In this document: positions 1-8,137 of the stretch, in pieces
Layout of the letters: the number at the start of each line of letters is the position of its first letter
Position numbering within the stretch: the stretch's first letter is position 1
From: Candidatus Blautia excrementipullorum
GTDB taxonomy: Bacteria; Bacillota; Clostridia; Lachnospirales; Lachnospiraceae
Length of the DNA stretch: 40,778 nucleotides
Assembly: GCA_019118645.1 (NCBI GenBank)
Contig: DWYN01000119.1
Span: 1-40,778, forward strand
Direction: 5' to 3'
Notes under the pieces: model-generated
Told to the model about the DNA's origin: nothing
What the model saw: only the letters and a program-made list of their open reading frames with translations
Databases searched by the model: none
Translations under genes and position numbers: made by a program

Positions 1-2
1 AA

Positions 3-194
3 ACAGATACTCTGGGAATCTCCTCTGAAGATTTGCAGAAAAAAATGTCCGCCCTGGGAACCCCCTGCGAATATTTCCCTACTTTTGATGAAATCGAAAA
101 TTTTTTGCTGGAAAATTGTACACAGGGTGACCTGTTGATAACTATGGGGGCCGGAGACGTTGTAAACATTGGAGAACAGCTTCTCGGCAAATAG
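3..194 (+). CDS. murC: UDP-N-acetylmuramate--L-alanine ligase, C-terminal end only
   Basis: The open frame runs in from the left edge and stops with TAG at 192-194, giving about 63 residues. The end of the protein reads GDLLITMGAGDVVNIGEQLL, which matches the well-conserved C-terminus of MurC, where the GAGD stretch belongs to the ligase C-terminal domain. MurC adds L-alanine to UDP-MurNAc in the cytoplasm, the first step of the peptidoglycan peptide stem. Only the last tenth or so of the protein is in the window, so the catalytic ATP-binding core cannot be checked. The first DnaA box begins at the base directly after the stop codon. The assignment rests on this short motif and is likely but not certain. 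Confidence 0.8.
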   Translation, partial: TDTLGISSEDLQKKMSALGTPCEYFPTFDEIENFLLENCTQGDLLITMGAGDVVNIGEQLLGK

Positions 195-224
195 TTATCC
201 ACATTATCCACATGTTTATGCACA
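195..224 (+). promoter_or_regulatory. DnaA-box cluster I (three boxes)
   Basis: Three 9-mers fit the DnaA-box consensus TTATNCACA: TTATCCACA at 195-203 and 204-212, directly abutting, and TTATGCACA at 216-224. All point the same way. They start immediately after murC and are followed by an AT-rich stretch to about 360. DnaA would be expected to bind here. Confidence 0.8.
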
Positions 225-362
225 TTTTTTTCTGCGCATGGCATGTGGATTTTTTTTGCCTTCCAGATCGACATAATTCCACAGCGTTTTTACCTATATT
301 TCACGGAATTATAACAAATTCCGATATTTTGCCCGGTTGCCCATAATTTTGTCTTTTTTCTA

Positions 363-389
363 TTATCCACATTATCCACATTTTCCACA
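363..389 (+). promoter_or_regulatory. DnaA-box cluster II (two perfect boxes, one near-perfect)
   Basis: TTATCCACA at 363-371 and 372-380 are perfect DnaA boxes with no gap. TTTTCCACA at 381-389 follows in the same register with one mismatch. The array ends about 37 bases upstream of the likely -35 region of the helicase-loader operon, so bound DnaA could act as activator or repressor there. The bases between the two clusters (225-362) hold no gene and are AT-rich. Confidence 0.8.
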
Positions 390-425
390 CACTTATGTGG
401 AAAGAATTCCATGAAAAATAGCCTA

Positions 426-454
426 TTCTCATTTGAAAAATCTTATGCTATACT
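426..454 (+). promoter_or_regulatory. extended -10 promoter for the dnaD-like operon
   Basis: TGCTATACT carries a -10 hexamer TATACT at 449-454 with an upstream TG. A weak -35 (TTCTCA, 426-431) lies 17 bases away. Transcription would start near 461, leaving a leader of about 60 bases before the start codon at 523. Confidence 0.5.
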
Positions 455-522
455 AGGTTACGATTAAAAAGAGCCGCTGACAGGCTCCGGACCGATCTGT
501 TTCAGAAAGCGAGTGATTAAGT

Positions 523-1563
523 ATGGGTATGATCACACTCAGGAATCCCTCCCGCCAGGAGGCCACACTATTATCAAATATATTTATTGACGACTATATG
601 CCGGAGGCAAATGGAGAATTCGTAAAAGTATATATTTATCTTTTGCGGACGCTCTCCAATTCTCCGGTTTCTTTCAGCCTGGAAGAGATGGCGGATCGTC
701 TTCTCTGTACAGAGCGGGACATTCTGCGCGGTCTGAAGTACTGGTCCAGGCAGGATCTTCTTACACTGGACTTTGCCGATGATAAGACCTTAACCGGCAT
801 CACCCTGCTTGAGCCCCGGCAGAAAACGGCTCCCGGAGAAGAAAAATCTGCCGCTGCCCCGGGAACCGGGGAATCCAGGACCTCATCTCTCAAATCCTTC
901 TCCCTCACTCCCGACAGGGTAAAGGAACTGAAGCAGAACGAGGATATGATCCAGCTCCTTTATATTGCCGAGCAGTATCTGGGAAAAACGCTGTCGCCCA
1001 CGGAAATCCAGAAAATCCTGTTTTTCTACGATGGCCTTGGATTTTCCACAGATCTGATCGAATATCTGATTGAATACTGCGTAAGCCGCAGCCACAAGAG
1101 CATCCGCTATATCGAAACAGTCGCTCTTGCCTGGGCTGAAGAGGGCATCTCCTCTGTGTCCGACGCCAAGAAAGCCAACGCCCGGTACAGCAGGGAATAC
1201 TATGCCATCCTGAAAGCTCTGGGCATTACGAACCGAAGCCCTGTGGAGACAGAAATCACCCTTATGGACACATGGCTGAAAACATATGGATTTTCCATGG
1301 AAATTATTCAGGAGGCCTGCAGCAGAACGGTTCTTCAGACAGGCCAGGCAAGTTTCCAGTATACTGACAAAATCCTGGAAGGCTGGAAAAAGAAGCAGGT
1401 AACCAGCCTGGAAGATATCCGCAGTCTGGATGCCGAGCACAAAAAGCGCAGGCAGGATAAAAAAGCGCCGAAGCAGACATCCTCATCTTCCAACCGTTTC
1501 AACAATTTTCAGCAGCGGGAATATGATTTTGAAGAGTACGAAAAGCGGCTGCTGAACCAGTAA
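523..1563 (+). CDS. DnaD-like primosome protein (DnaD N-terminal plus two DnaD/DnaB C-terminal domains)
   Basis: This 346-aa protein resembles DnaD and DnaB of Firmicutes, which remodel origin DNA and recruit the helicase loader. Residues 10-95 look like the winged-helix N-terminal domain. Two C-terminal modules follow at about 145-212 and 224-297, each with the family signature YxxxIxxxW (Y196 to W204 and Y280 to W288). Having two copies resembles B. subtilis DnaB more than DnaD. A low-complexity linker (about 100-125) separates the N- and C-terminal parts, and the tail is basic and Ser/Asn-rich. The start is ATG 523 with only a weak ribosome binding site; ATG 529 is an alternative. The ATPase partner begins 12 bases downstream, so the two are almost certainly co-transcribed. 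Confidence 0.88.
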   Translation: MGMITLRNPSRQEATLLSNIFIDDYMPEANGEFVKVYIYLLRTLSNSPVSFSLEEMADRLLCTERDILRGLKYWSRQDLLTLDFADDKTLTGITLLEPRQKTAPGEEKSAAAPGTGESRTSSLKSFSLTPDRVKELKQNEDMIQLLYIAEQYLGKTLSPTEIQKILFFYDGLGFSTDLIEYLIEYCVSRSHKSIRYIETVALAWAEEGISSVSDAKKANARYSREYYAILKALGITNRSPVETEITLMDTWLKTYGFSMEIIQEACSRTVLQTGQASFQYTDKILEGWKKKQVTSLEDIRSLDAEHKKRRQDKKAPKQTSSSSNRFNNFQQREYDFEEYEKRLLNQ

Positions 1564-1575
1564 AGGAGGCGTATC

Positions 1576-2565
1576 GTGGCTTTACAGAATTTCCAGTATG
1601 ATATCATCATGAGAGAGTACAGCCGCAGACAGGCTCAGGTACGGCGGGAGCTGGAGCAGCGCAGACAGAATGCTTTTCAAAAAGTCCCAAGGCTGGCCGA
1701 AATTGACCGGGAAGTAGCATCCTTGAGCGCAGGAAGGGCCCGGTCTCTTCTCCAGAGCGGCACAGGCTCCGTTGAAGATCTGAAGAAAGAGGTGGCTGTT
1801 CTGGCCGGGGAACGCCTGGCCCTTCTGCGCGAAAACGGCTTTCCCGACGATTACCTAGAGCCTCAGTATTTCTGCGCCCTCTGCCAGGATACCGGCTATG
1901 TCGGCAGCCGGAAATGTTCCTGCTTTAAAAAAGCGGAAATTGAGCTTTTGTATGCACAGTCCAACCTCAGAGAAATTCTGGAAAAAGAAAATTTTGAGCA
2001 CTTTTCTTTTGACTGGTATTCTGATAAAATAAAAAATGAAGCGACGGGCCTGACCGCCAGGGAGACTGCCCGGCATGCTTATGATGCCGCCTGGGATTTT
2101 GTCCGGAAGTTTGATTCCCGTTTTCAGAATCTTTTTCTTTACGGAAGCACAGGCGTTGGAAAGACTTTTCTTTCTCACTGCATTGCGTATGAGCTGCTGA
2201 AAACATCCCACTGCGTCCTCTATTTTTCTGCCTATGATCTTTTTGATAAAATAGCGCAGTCGGCTTTTTCACGAAACACGGACGCAGATCCGGGCGAAGA
2301 TTTTATTTATGACTGTGATCTCCTGATCATTGACGATCTTGGCACAGAGCTGACCAATAGTTTTGTTTCTTCACAATTATTTTTTTGCATTAATGAGCGT
2401 ATTACCCGCCGGAAACCGACGATTATTTCCACCAATTTGACCCTGGAGGATTTTTCATCAACTTACTCCGAGAGAACCTTCTCCCGGATTGCCAGCAATT
2501 TCCAGATGATCAAGCTGATTGGAAAAGATATCCGTATACAGAAAATATTTTTAGGAGGAAAATAA
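1576..2565 (+). CDS. DnaI/DnaC-type helicase loader ATPase
   Basis: The 329-aa protein is an AAA+ ATPase of the DnaC/DnaI/IstB group. The Walker A motif GSTGVGKT is at 190-197 and Walker B LLIIDD at 249-254; an arginine-rich sensor region follows (SERTFSRI). The N-terminal half is predicted helical and carries a Cys cluster, C100, C103, C114 and C116, which is reminiscent of the zinc-binding N-terminus of DnaI-like loaders. The start is GTG at 1576, supported by AGGAGG at 1564-1569 with a 6-base spacing. An IstB transposition helper is the alternative for such a fold, but there is no transposase nearby and the partner is DnaD-like. It probably loads the replicative helicase, with the upstream gene product as its docking factor. 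Confidence 0.88.
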   Translation: MALQNFQYDIIMREYSRRQAQVRRELEQRRQNAFQKVPRLAEIDREVASLSAGRARSLLQSGTGSVEDLKKEVAVLAGERLALLRENGFPDDYLEPQYFCALCQDTGYVGSRKCSCFKKAEIELLYAQSNLREILEKENFEHFSFDWYSDKIKNEATGLTARETARHAYDAAWDFVRKFDSRFQNLFLYGSTGVGKTFLSHCIAYELLKTSHCVLYFSAYDLFDKIAQSAFSRNTDADPGEDFIYDCDLLIIDDLGTELTNSFVSSQLFFCINERITRRKPTIISTNLTLEDFSSTYSERTFSRIASNFQMIKLIGKDIRIQKIFLGGK

Positions 2566-2568
2566 AGA

Positions 2569-3750
2569 ATGGCACAGTTAAGCACCAAAGACCTGACAAC
2601 CCTTCCCGTAGGACGGCTGGGACTGATCCCCCTGGAGAGCTGCCAGTCACTTGGAACGAAAGTCAACGACTGGCTTGTGAAATGGAGGAAGGAACGGAAT
2701 CACCCGGAAATGAATTCCTTTGCTTTTGAAGGATATCAGAGAGACTCCTTCATCGTAGGCGTACAGACTCCTCGTTTCGGATCAGGAGAGGGCAAATCTG
2801 TTGTCACGGAATCCGTCCGGGGAGACGATATCTATCTGATGGTAGATGTGTGCAATTACAGCCTTACTTACCGCATCAGCGGCTTTACCAACCTGATGTC
2901 TCCTGATGATCACTTCCAGGATCTCAAGCGCGTTATCGGCGCTATCGGCGGAAAAGCCCGCCGGGTCAACGTCATTATGCCCTATCTGTACGAGAGCCGT
3001 CAGAGCAAACGTGTGGGCCGTGAGTCCCTGGACTGCGCAACAGCCCTGCAGGAGCTTACCGGCATGGGCGTTGAAAACATTATCACCTTTGACGCTCACG
3101 ATGCCCGTGTACAGAATGCCACTCCCCTCCATGGCTTTGAAACTGTTCAGCCGTCTTACCAGTTCATCAAGGCGCTTCTGAATCACGAAGACGGACTCCG
3201 CATTGACAACGATCACTTTGTGATCATCAGTCCGGATGAGGGAAGCATGGGACGCGCCATCTATCTGGCCAACATCCTTGGTGTGGATATGGGAATGTAT
3301 TACAAACGGCTGGATTATTCCAGACGGGTAAACGGACGTCACCCCATCGCGGCTTATGAATTTCTGGGGCCCAAGCTGGAAGGCAAGGATATGATTCTCA
3401 TCGACGATATGATTTCCTCCGGAAACACAGTAATCGAAACGGCTGCTCTTCTGAAGAAGAGGGGAGCTGGAAGGATTTATATCTGCTCTACTTTCGGCCT
3501 TTTCACCGATGGTCTCGAAAAATTTGACGACGCTTACAACAAAGGACTCTTTGACAAGCTTCTCACGACCAATCTGGTATACCAGACTCCGGAACTTCTG
3601 GAAAAGCCATATTACATTAACTGTGACATGAGTAAATATATCGCTCTGATTATTGATACACTGAATCACGACCTGTCTGTAAGCCATCTGCTGAATCCGG
3701 TAGACAGAATCAAGAATTGTGTAAATAATTATATGGCCCGTTACGAATAG
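2569..3750 (+). CDS. prs: ribose-phosphate diphosphokinase (PRPP synthetase), long form
   Basis: This protein makes phosphoribosyl pyrophosphate from ribose-5-phosphate and ATP, feeding purine, pyrimidine, NAD, His and Trp synthesis. The PRPP-binding signature MILIDDMISSGNT lies at 275-287 and the catalytic-type FDAHDARVQ at 174-182. At 393 aa it is much longer than classical Prs (about 315 aa), with an N-terminal extension and insertions; this long form is, as far as I recall, typical of several Clostridia. The ribosome binding site AGGAGG (2553-2558) lies inside the end of the ATPase gene and the intergenic gap is 3 bases, so it is translationally linked to the helicase-loader gene. Assignment is confident at family level. 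Whether it is the only PRPP synthetase in the genome cannot be seen. Confidence 0.9.
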   Translation: MAQLSTKDLTTLPVGRLGLIPLESCQSLGTKVNDWLVKWRKERNHPEMNSFAFEGYQRDSFIVGVQTPRFGSGEGKSVVTESVRGDDIYLMVDVCNYSLTYRISGFTNLMSPDDHFQDLKRVIGAIGGKARRVNVIMPYLYESRQSKRVGRESLDCATALQELTGMGVENIITFDAHDARVQNATPLHGFETVQPSYQFIKALLNHEDGLRIDNDHFVIISPDEGSMGRAIYLANILGVDMGMYYKRLDYSRRVNGRHPIAAYEFLGPKLEGKDMILIDDMISSGNTVIETAALLKKRGAGRIYICSTFGLFTDGLEKFDDAYNKGLFDKLLTTNLVYQTPELLEKPYYINCDMSKYIALIIDTLNHDLSVSHLLNPVDRIKNCVNNYMARYE

Positions 3751-3768
3751 AAAATTTAAAAACATAAA

Positions 3769-3829
3769 AAGAAGAATATTTGTGAGAGATCCGCTTTGCA
3801 GCGTTTCCTCATAAATATTCTTCTTTTTT
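3769..3829. terminator. bidirectional rho-independent terminator
   Basis: An 18-bp stem (3769-3786 with 3808-3825, one G-T pair) is followed by a T run on plus and preceded by an A-rich run that serves as the T run on minus. It lies between the convergent prs and yhaN-like genes and can end both transcripts. Confidence 0.92.
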
Positions 3830-3872
3830 GTTTTATACAATACACAGCCTATTCCGCCCCTGCAGGAACAGC

Positions 3873-5420
3873 CTACAGGGCTACTTTGCGGAAAGGAATT
3901 CCCAGTTTCTCCAGGATTTCCATTTCCCTCTGCTGGCAGGAGCAGATGATTACCTGTCTTTTTTCTTTGGCAAGCCAGGAAAGGACGGCGGCAAGTCTCT
4001 CCTCGTCATACATCCCGAAAACCTCGTCCAGGATCACCGGCAATTTTTCTTCCCCGCACAGAAGTTCTCCTGCCGCCATACGAAGAGCAAAATAAATCTG
4101 TTCCACGGTTCCCCTGCTGAGATGATCCAGGGATACTGTGCGTCCTTCTGTATTGACCGTCATTCGGAGCTCCGCATCCATGAGGACATCCTTGTATTTT
4201 CCTCCTGTAATCTCGCTGAGAATCCCTGAGGTTCTTCTGCGCAGCTGCCCTCCCACCTGCCGGTGAATGTCACGGGACAAATTTTCAATTGTCTTCATGG
4301 CAAGGTTCAGAGACTCTATTTCCAGTTCCTCCGCCAGCGGAAGATAAACGTGCTCCTCCGCCTCCTGATATTCTGATATAAGGTTTGACAAAGCTGTTGT
4401 CTTTTCTTTTTTCGTCTCTTCCAGCTTTTCCCTGTTCCACTGCAGTTTCTCCTGCTTTGCCGACCAGCGGCTTTTCTGGCGCTTTCTCTTCTCCAGCTCC
4501 GCCTCTGCCTGTCTTGTCACCCGCACCTCTGCAAGAACTGCCGCTGCTCCCGCAAGCAGAGGAATCAGGCAGAAATATGAAAACTTCTGAAGAATCAGGC
4601 ACACAAGAACCGCTGCCGCCAAGGCAGCCGCTCCTGTCAGAATCCCGGCCATATGCCACATCCGTCTCTTCTTGTCCAGCACATGGATTCGTTCCTCCAG
4701 CATCCGCCCTCCGTTTTCCTCTTCACCGGTGCGGAGAGTCTTCTCCTGGCTCTCGATCTGAGAATTCTGTTCCTCCAGCTCATCCATCTCACTCTGCAGA
4801 TACTCTATATTAGAAGCGATTTTTTCTTTTTCCTGCTCGTTCTCTTTCCGGCGCCGGTCCGCCTGCACCTGAAATCCTTTGCGGGTCATTTTCAGAATCT
4901 GCATGGTACGGCCCAGATCTACAGAGCTGTCTCCGGCGCCCTGATAGCTTGCCATATAATTCTGAACTTCCCTGACCAGTTCCATGCCTGTGGTGCTTTT
5001 CAGCTGAGCGATCGAAACTGTATTTTCGTAGACCGTCTCGCTGATGCCGCCCAGAACCGCGTCCAGATCCCCCTGTTCGATATCCAGGATCTCTCCGTCG
5101 TCCTCACAGAGAAGTTCACTCTCCGGATTTTCTTTATAAAAATTTCTTGACAGACGGAAATTTTTTCCTCCGTTTTCGAACCAGAGGACTCCGCCGTATA
5201 CCGCCGGATTTTCCCAGGGCAGATAGATTGTATACGCATCCTTACGGGCGGCCCGTCCTCTCTGCCTCTGGATTCCGTAGAGCATACTTTTCACAAAGGT
5301 ATGCGTCGTTGTTTTTCCGCTCTCGTTCTCCCCGTACAGCACATTCATTCCCGGAGCAAACTCCATCGTCCTGTCATGAATCCTGCCAAAATTTTTAATT
5401 ACAACACGTTTAATTATCAT
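3873..5420 (-). CDS. YhaN-like SbcC-type ATPase, short and membrane-tethered
   Basis: The 515-aa protein is a Rad50/SbcC-type ABC ATPase. Its N-terminus holds Walker A GENESGKTT (30-38); the C-terminus holds the ABC signature LSRGT (434-438) and Walker B PVILDEVF (461-468). Between them are coiled coils (about 180-255 and 300-385) interrupted by two closely spaced hydrophobic helices (about 256-277 and 280-298), which would make a membrane hairpin. This layout fits AAA_27/YhaN proteins, known partners of the YhaO nuclease, but B. subtilis YhaN is nearly twice as long. The gene starts 12 bases after the nuclease gene with a ribosome binding site AGGAAGAG. Likely role: an ATP-dependent DNA-end-processing complex with the upstream nuclease at the membrane. 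The partner assignment is inferred from adjacency. Confidence 0.85.
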   Translation of the reverse strand: MIIKRVVIKNFGRIHDRTMEFAPGMNVLYGENESGKTTTHTFVKSMLYGIQRQRGRAARKDAYTIYLPWENPAVYGGVLWFENGGKNFRLSRNFYKENPESELLCEDDGEILDIEQGDLDAVLGGISETVYENTVSIAQLKSTTGMELVREVQNYMASYQGAGDSSVDLGRTMQILKMTRKGFQVQADRRRKENEQEKEKIASNIEYLQSEMDELEEQNSQIESQEKTLRTGEEENGGRMLEERIHVLDKKRRMWHMAGILTGAAALAAAVLVCLILQKFSYFCLIPLLAGAAAVLAEVRVTRQAEAELEKRKRQKSRWSAKQEKLQWNREKLEETKKEKTTALSNLISEYQEAEEHVYLPLAEELEIESLNLAMKTIENLSRDIHRQVGGQLRRRTSGILSEITGGKYKDVLMDAELRMTVNTEGRTVSLDHLSRGTVEQIYFALRMAAGELLCGEEKLPVILDEVFGMYDEERLAAVLSWLAKEKRQVIICSCQQREMEILEKLGIPFRKVAL

Positions 5421-5432
5421 ATTCTCTTCCTG

Positions 5433-6497
5433 TCACCGATTCAATATACTTGTTTCCAGCAGCGCCTGAAGTCCGTGATACAGCGCTTTTTCCTCCACCA
5501 CAGAAATTTTTCTGCCTCTGAAGTATCCGATGTAATCCCCGATCAGCGTACCGCTGTACTGTCTGTACAGCTCTTCCAGATTGTACGCAGGCGCAGATTC
5601 GTCCAGAACCTCCACAATATTTCCCAGGCGCCTCAGCCTTTCCGTCAGAGGCACAAATTCCGGAGCCCTGCTCCCCTGCAGAATTACCCGGTAAATATTT
5701 TTTCCTCCATGCCTGAGGATGGTGTTTTTCAGCGACTCCTCCGTGGAATACTGAGTGGAATCCTCCCTCAGCGTCAGCACCAGATTCTGGTAGCTGCGGC
5801 TGGCGAAGGGGATAAATTTCAGCCGGAGTTTTCCCTGCTCATAAGCCCCCTCCACATACCCGTGCCTTCCAAGATCGTTCCGGTCAATGGGTTCCAGGGC
5901 TCCCGAATAGACCGCCCTGCCTCTGAGCACTGCCTGGGGCTTGTGAATATGTCCCAGAGCCAGATAGTGAAAGCCCGCCGCCGAAAGTCTTTTCGCATCT
6001 ATGGGGATATGATTTTCATCTCCTCCATGGGCGACAAGCACATGGAATCCCGGCTCATCCTCCGGTTTCCAGCTGTCGTACAGCGGTTCGCGGATCTCCT
6101 GATGGTGGTAGCTCATGCCATAGACATAGGTATTCAGCTCCGGTATTTTTACGCAGGTACGCATCTCTTCCCGGAAGAATGTCACATTCGGTTCCCACTG
6201 AAAATTTCTGTAGAAGGAATCCTGCTTTATATAATCATGATTGCCGGCCATCAGAAACACTCGTGTCTCCGGAATGGTGGAAAACAGATAATTTACTTCT
6301 TTCAGCTCTCTCAGGAGAGGCTGGCGGTGGAAGAGATCTCCGGCCACAAATAACAAATCCACCGGATCTCTGCTTATCGATGCAATGACCCGGCGGAATG
6401 TCTCCCAGATTTCTTCCTCCCGCGCATGGCTCCAGGGGCATCCCCGATCCGGAACTGCCCCCAAGTGTACATCTGCAAGATGAATAAATCTAATCAT
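5433..6497 (-). CDS. YhaO/SbcD-type DNA repair exonuclease (metallophosphoesterase)
   Basis: The 354-aa protein carries the full calcineurin-like phosphoesterase set of Mre11/SbcD nucleases: D9 and H11 (HLADVHLG), D54 (VAGDLFH), N86/H87/D88 (AGNHD), H157 (VAHGG) and H183/H185 (LGHIHKP). The C-terminal part (about 200-354) would be the capping domain. It should cut DNA ends in a Mn-dependent manner under control of the ATPase encoded next. The ribosome binding site AAGGAGT precedes ATG 6497. It follows asnS by only 10 bases and probably shares its transcript, linking an essential synthetase gene to a repair pair. Confidence 0.9.
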   Translation of the reverse strand: MIRFIHLADVHLGAVPDRGCPWSHAREEEIWETFRRVIASISRDPVDLLFVAGDLFHRQPLLRELKEVNYLFSTIPETRVFLMAGNHDYIKQDSFYRNFQWEPNVTFFREEMRTCVKIPELNTYVYGMSYHHQEIREPLYDSWKPEDEPGFHVLVAHGGDENHIPIDAKRLSAAGFHYLALGHIHKPQAVLRGRAVYSGALEPIDRNDLGRHGYVEGAYEQGKLRLKFIPFASRSYQNLVLTLREDSTQYSTEESLKNTILRHGGKNIYRVILQGSRAPEFVPLTERLRRLGNIVEVLDESAPAYNLEELYRQYSGTLIGDYIGYFRGRKISVVEEKALYHGLQALLETSILNR

Positions 6498-6507
6498 TTA
6501 TTACTCC

Positions 6508-7899
6508 TTATAATTCACAGTTATTGACTGTTCTCGGGAATGGAATCACATCGCGGATATTGCCCATTCCTGTAAGATACATTACACAGCGTTCAAAGCC
6601 CAGTCCGAAGCCGGAATGACGGGTGGAGCCGTATTTGCGCAGGTCCATGTAAAACTGATAATCCTCCGCCTTCAGGCCCAGCTCGTCCATGCGGGTCTTC
6701 AGCTTATCATAATCGTCCTCCCTCTGGCTTCCTCCGATGATCTCCCCGATTCCCGGAACCAGGCAGTCCATAGCGGCAACCGTCTTGTTGTCGTCATTCT
6801 GCTTCATATAGAAGGCTTTGATCTCCTTCGGATAATCTGTGACAAAAACAGGCTTTTTGAAAATCTGTTCTGTCAGATAACGCTCGTGCTCTGTCTGAAG
6901 GTCGCAGCCCCAGAATACTTTATAGTCAAATTTGTCGTTGTTCTTTTCCAGAAGCTCAATTGCTTCCGTATAGGTTACATGGCCGAATTCTGAATTCAGC
7001 ACATGGTTCAGACGGTCCAGAAGTCCCTTGTCCACAAAAGAATTGAAGAAGTTCATTTCCTGAGGCGCATTCTCCAGCACATAGCGGATAATATATTTCA
7101 GCATGTCCTCGGCGAGATCCATATTGTCATTAAGATCCGCAAACGCACATTCCGGCTCAATCATCCAGAATTCCGCCGCATGCCGTGTTGTGTTGGAATT
7201 CTCCGCCCGGAAAGTGGGACCGAAAGTGTAAATATTGCGGAATGCCTGAGCATAAGTCTCGCCGTTCAGCTGGCCGCTGACCGTCAGATTTGTCTCTTTT
7301 CCGAAGAAATCCTGGCTGAAATCCACTTCGCCTTCTTCATTCAGAGGAGGATTCTTTGGATCCAGAGTCGTCACCCGGAACATTTCTCCCGCGCCTTCAC
7401 AGTCGCTTCCCGTAATAAGAGGAGTGTGTACATAGACAAAGCCTCTCTCCTGGAAAAATTTGTGAATCGCATAGGCGCACAGGGAACGGACGCGGAATAC
7501 CGCCTGAAATGTATTCGTTCTCGGTCTTAAATGAGTCATGGTACGAAGATATTCCATCGTGTGGCGCTTCTTCTGCAGCGGATAGTCCGGCGCGGAAGCG
7601 CCCTCTACCTGCACCTCCTCCGCCTGGATCTCAAAAGGCTGCTTTGCCTGGGGCGTAGCGACAAGCGTTCCTTTTACGATGATCGCCGCTCCCACGTTCA
7701 GCTTGCTGATCTCGGCGAAGTTTTCCATGGAATCGTGGTAAACGATCTGAAGCGTATCAAAGCAGGAGCCGTCGTGAAGGACGATGAACCCAAAAGCCTT
7801 GGATCCGCGCACACTGCGCACCCAGCCGCCTACGGACACCTCTTTGTCCAGGAACTTCTCCCTGTCTTTGTAAATTTCTTTTACTGTTGTAAGTTTCAT
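6508..7899 (-). CDS. asnS: asparaginyl-tRNA synthetase
   Basis: This 463-aa class IIb aminoacyl-tRNA synthetase charges tRNA-Asn with asparagine in the cytoplasm. The N-terminal OB-fold anticodon-binding domain spans about 15-100 ([20 protein letters not shown]). Class II motif 2 is seen as TFRAEN followed by [12 protein letters not shown], and motif 3 as [13 protein letters not shown] near the C-terminus. The length is normal for AsnRS. The start ATG 7899 has AGAGGAAA upstream. The last residues ([11 protein letters not shown]) are typical of firmicute AsnRS. It is the first gene of the asnS-yhaO-yhaN run. I could not find a convincing T-box leader upstream, although the leader contains a perfect GC palindrome and a strong hairpin. 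Confidence 0.95.
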   Translation of the reverse strand: MKLTTVKEIYKDREKFLDKEVSVGGWVRSVRGSKAFGFIVLHDGSCFDTLQIVYHDSMENFAEISKLNVGAAIIVKGTLVATPQAKQPFEIQAEEVQVEGASAPDYPLQKKRHTMEYLRTMTHLRPRTNTFQAVFRVRSLCAYAIHKFFQERGFVYVHTPLITGSDCEGAGEMFRVTTLDPKNPPLNEEGEVDFSQDFFGKETNLTVSGQLNGETYAQAFRNIYTFGPTFRAENSNTTRHAAEFWMIEPECAFADLNDNMDLAEDMLKYIIRYVLENAPQEMNFFNSFVDKGLLDRLNHVLNSEFGHVTYTEAIELLEKNNDKFDYKVFWGCDLQTEHERYLTEQIFKKPVFVTDYPKEIKAFYMKQNDDNKTVAAMDCLVPGIGEIIGGSQREDDYDKLKTRMDELGLKAEDYQFYMDLRKYGSTRHSGFGLGFERCVMYLTGMGNIRDVIPFPRTVNNCEL

Positions 7900-7934
7900 A
7901 ATCTATTTCCTCTCTGTGTTTTATTTATCCTTTA

Positions 7935-7950
7935 CCGCCGGTACCGGCGG
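7935..7950. repeat. 16-bp perfect GC-rich palindrome in the asnS leader
   Basis: CCGCCGGTACCGGCGG is a perfect palindrome about 36 bases upstream of the asnS start codon. In RNA it gives a compact stem at most; as DNA it could be an operator for a dimeric regulator. No T run follows, so it is not a terminator. Confidence 0.6.
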
Positions 7951-7973
7951 CTCCATAATCCATATATCAGTGT

Positions 7974-8011
7974 AAAAAGCGAAGCAGATGACCCCACATC
8001 CGCTTCGCTTT
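7974..8011 (-). terminator. terminator of the gal genes
   Basis: A 15-bp stem with one mismatch (7976-7990 with 7997-8011) is followed on the minus strand by TTTTT. It lies about 127 bases beyond the galT stop. A good -10 (TATACT on minus, 8014-8019) abuts its upstream edge, so the same hairpin could instead sit at the 5' end of an asnS transcript. Confidence 0.75.
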
Positions 8012-8137
8012 CTAGTATAGCCTATTCCGTGTATTCCTGCAAGGAGTAACTCCGGGAATTTCCCATTTTCTTTTGAAGTCCTTTCGCCTGAAAACAGCAG
8101 ATCTCCGTTCTCTCCTGCGGAAATTTCTGATCTTTTT

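Noticed and set aside
2782-3840. 352-codon minus-strand open frame opposite prs
   Set aside because: Shadow of prs; crosses the terminator and has no ribosome binding site.
5301-6353. 350-codon plus-strand open frame opposite the yhaO-like gene
   Set aside because: Shadow of the nuclease gene, whose catalytic motifs are complete.
7900-8137. T-box leader for asnS
   Set aside because: No T-box consensus or specifier loop could be recognised; only a hairpin and palindrome are present.
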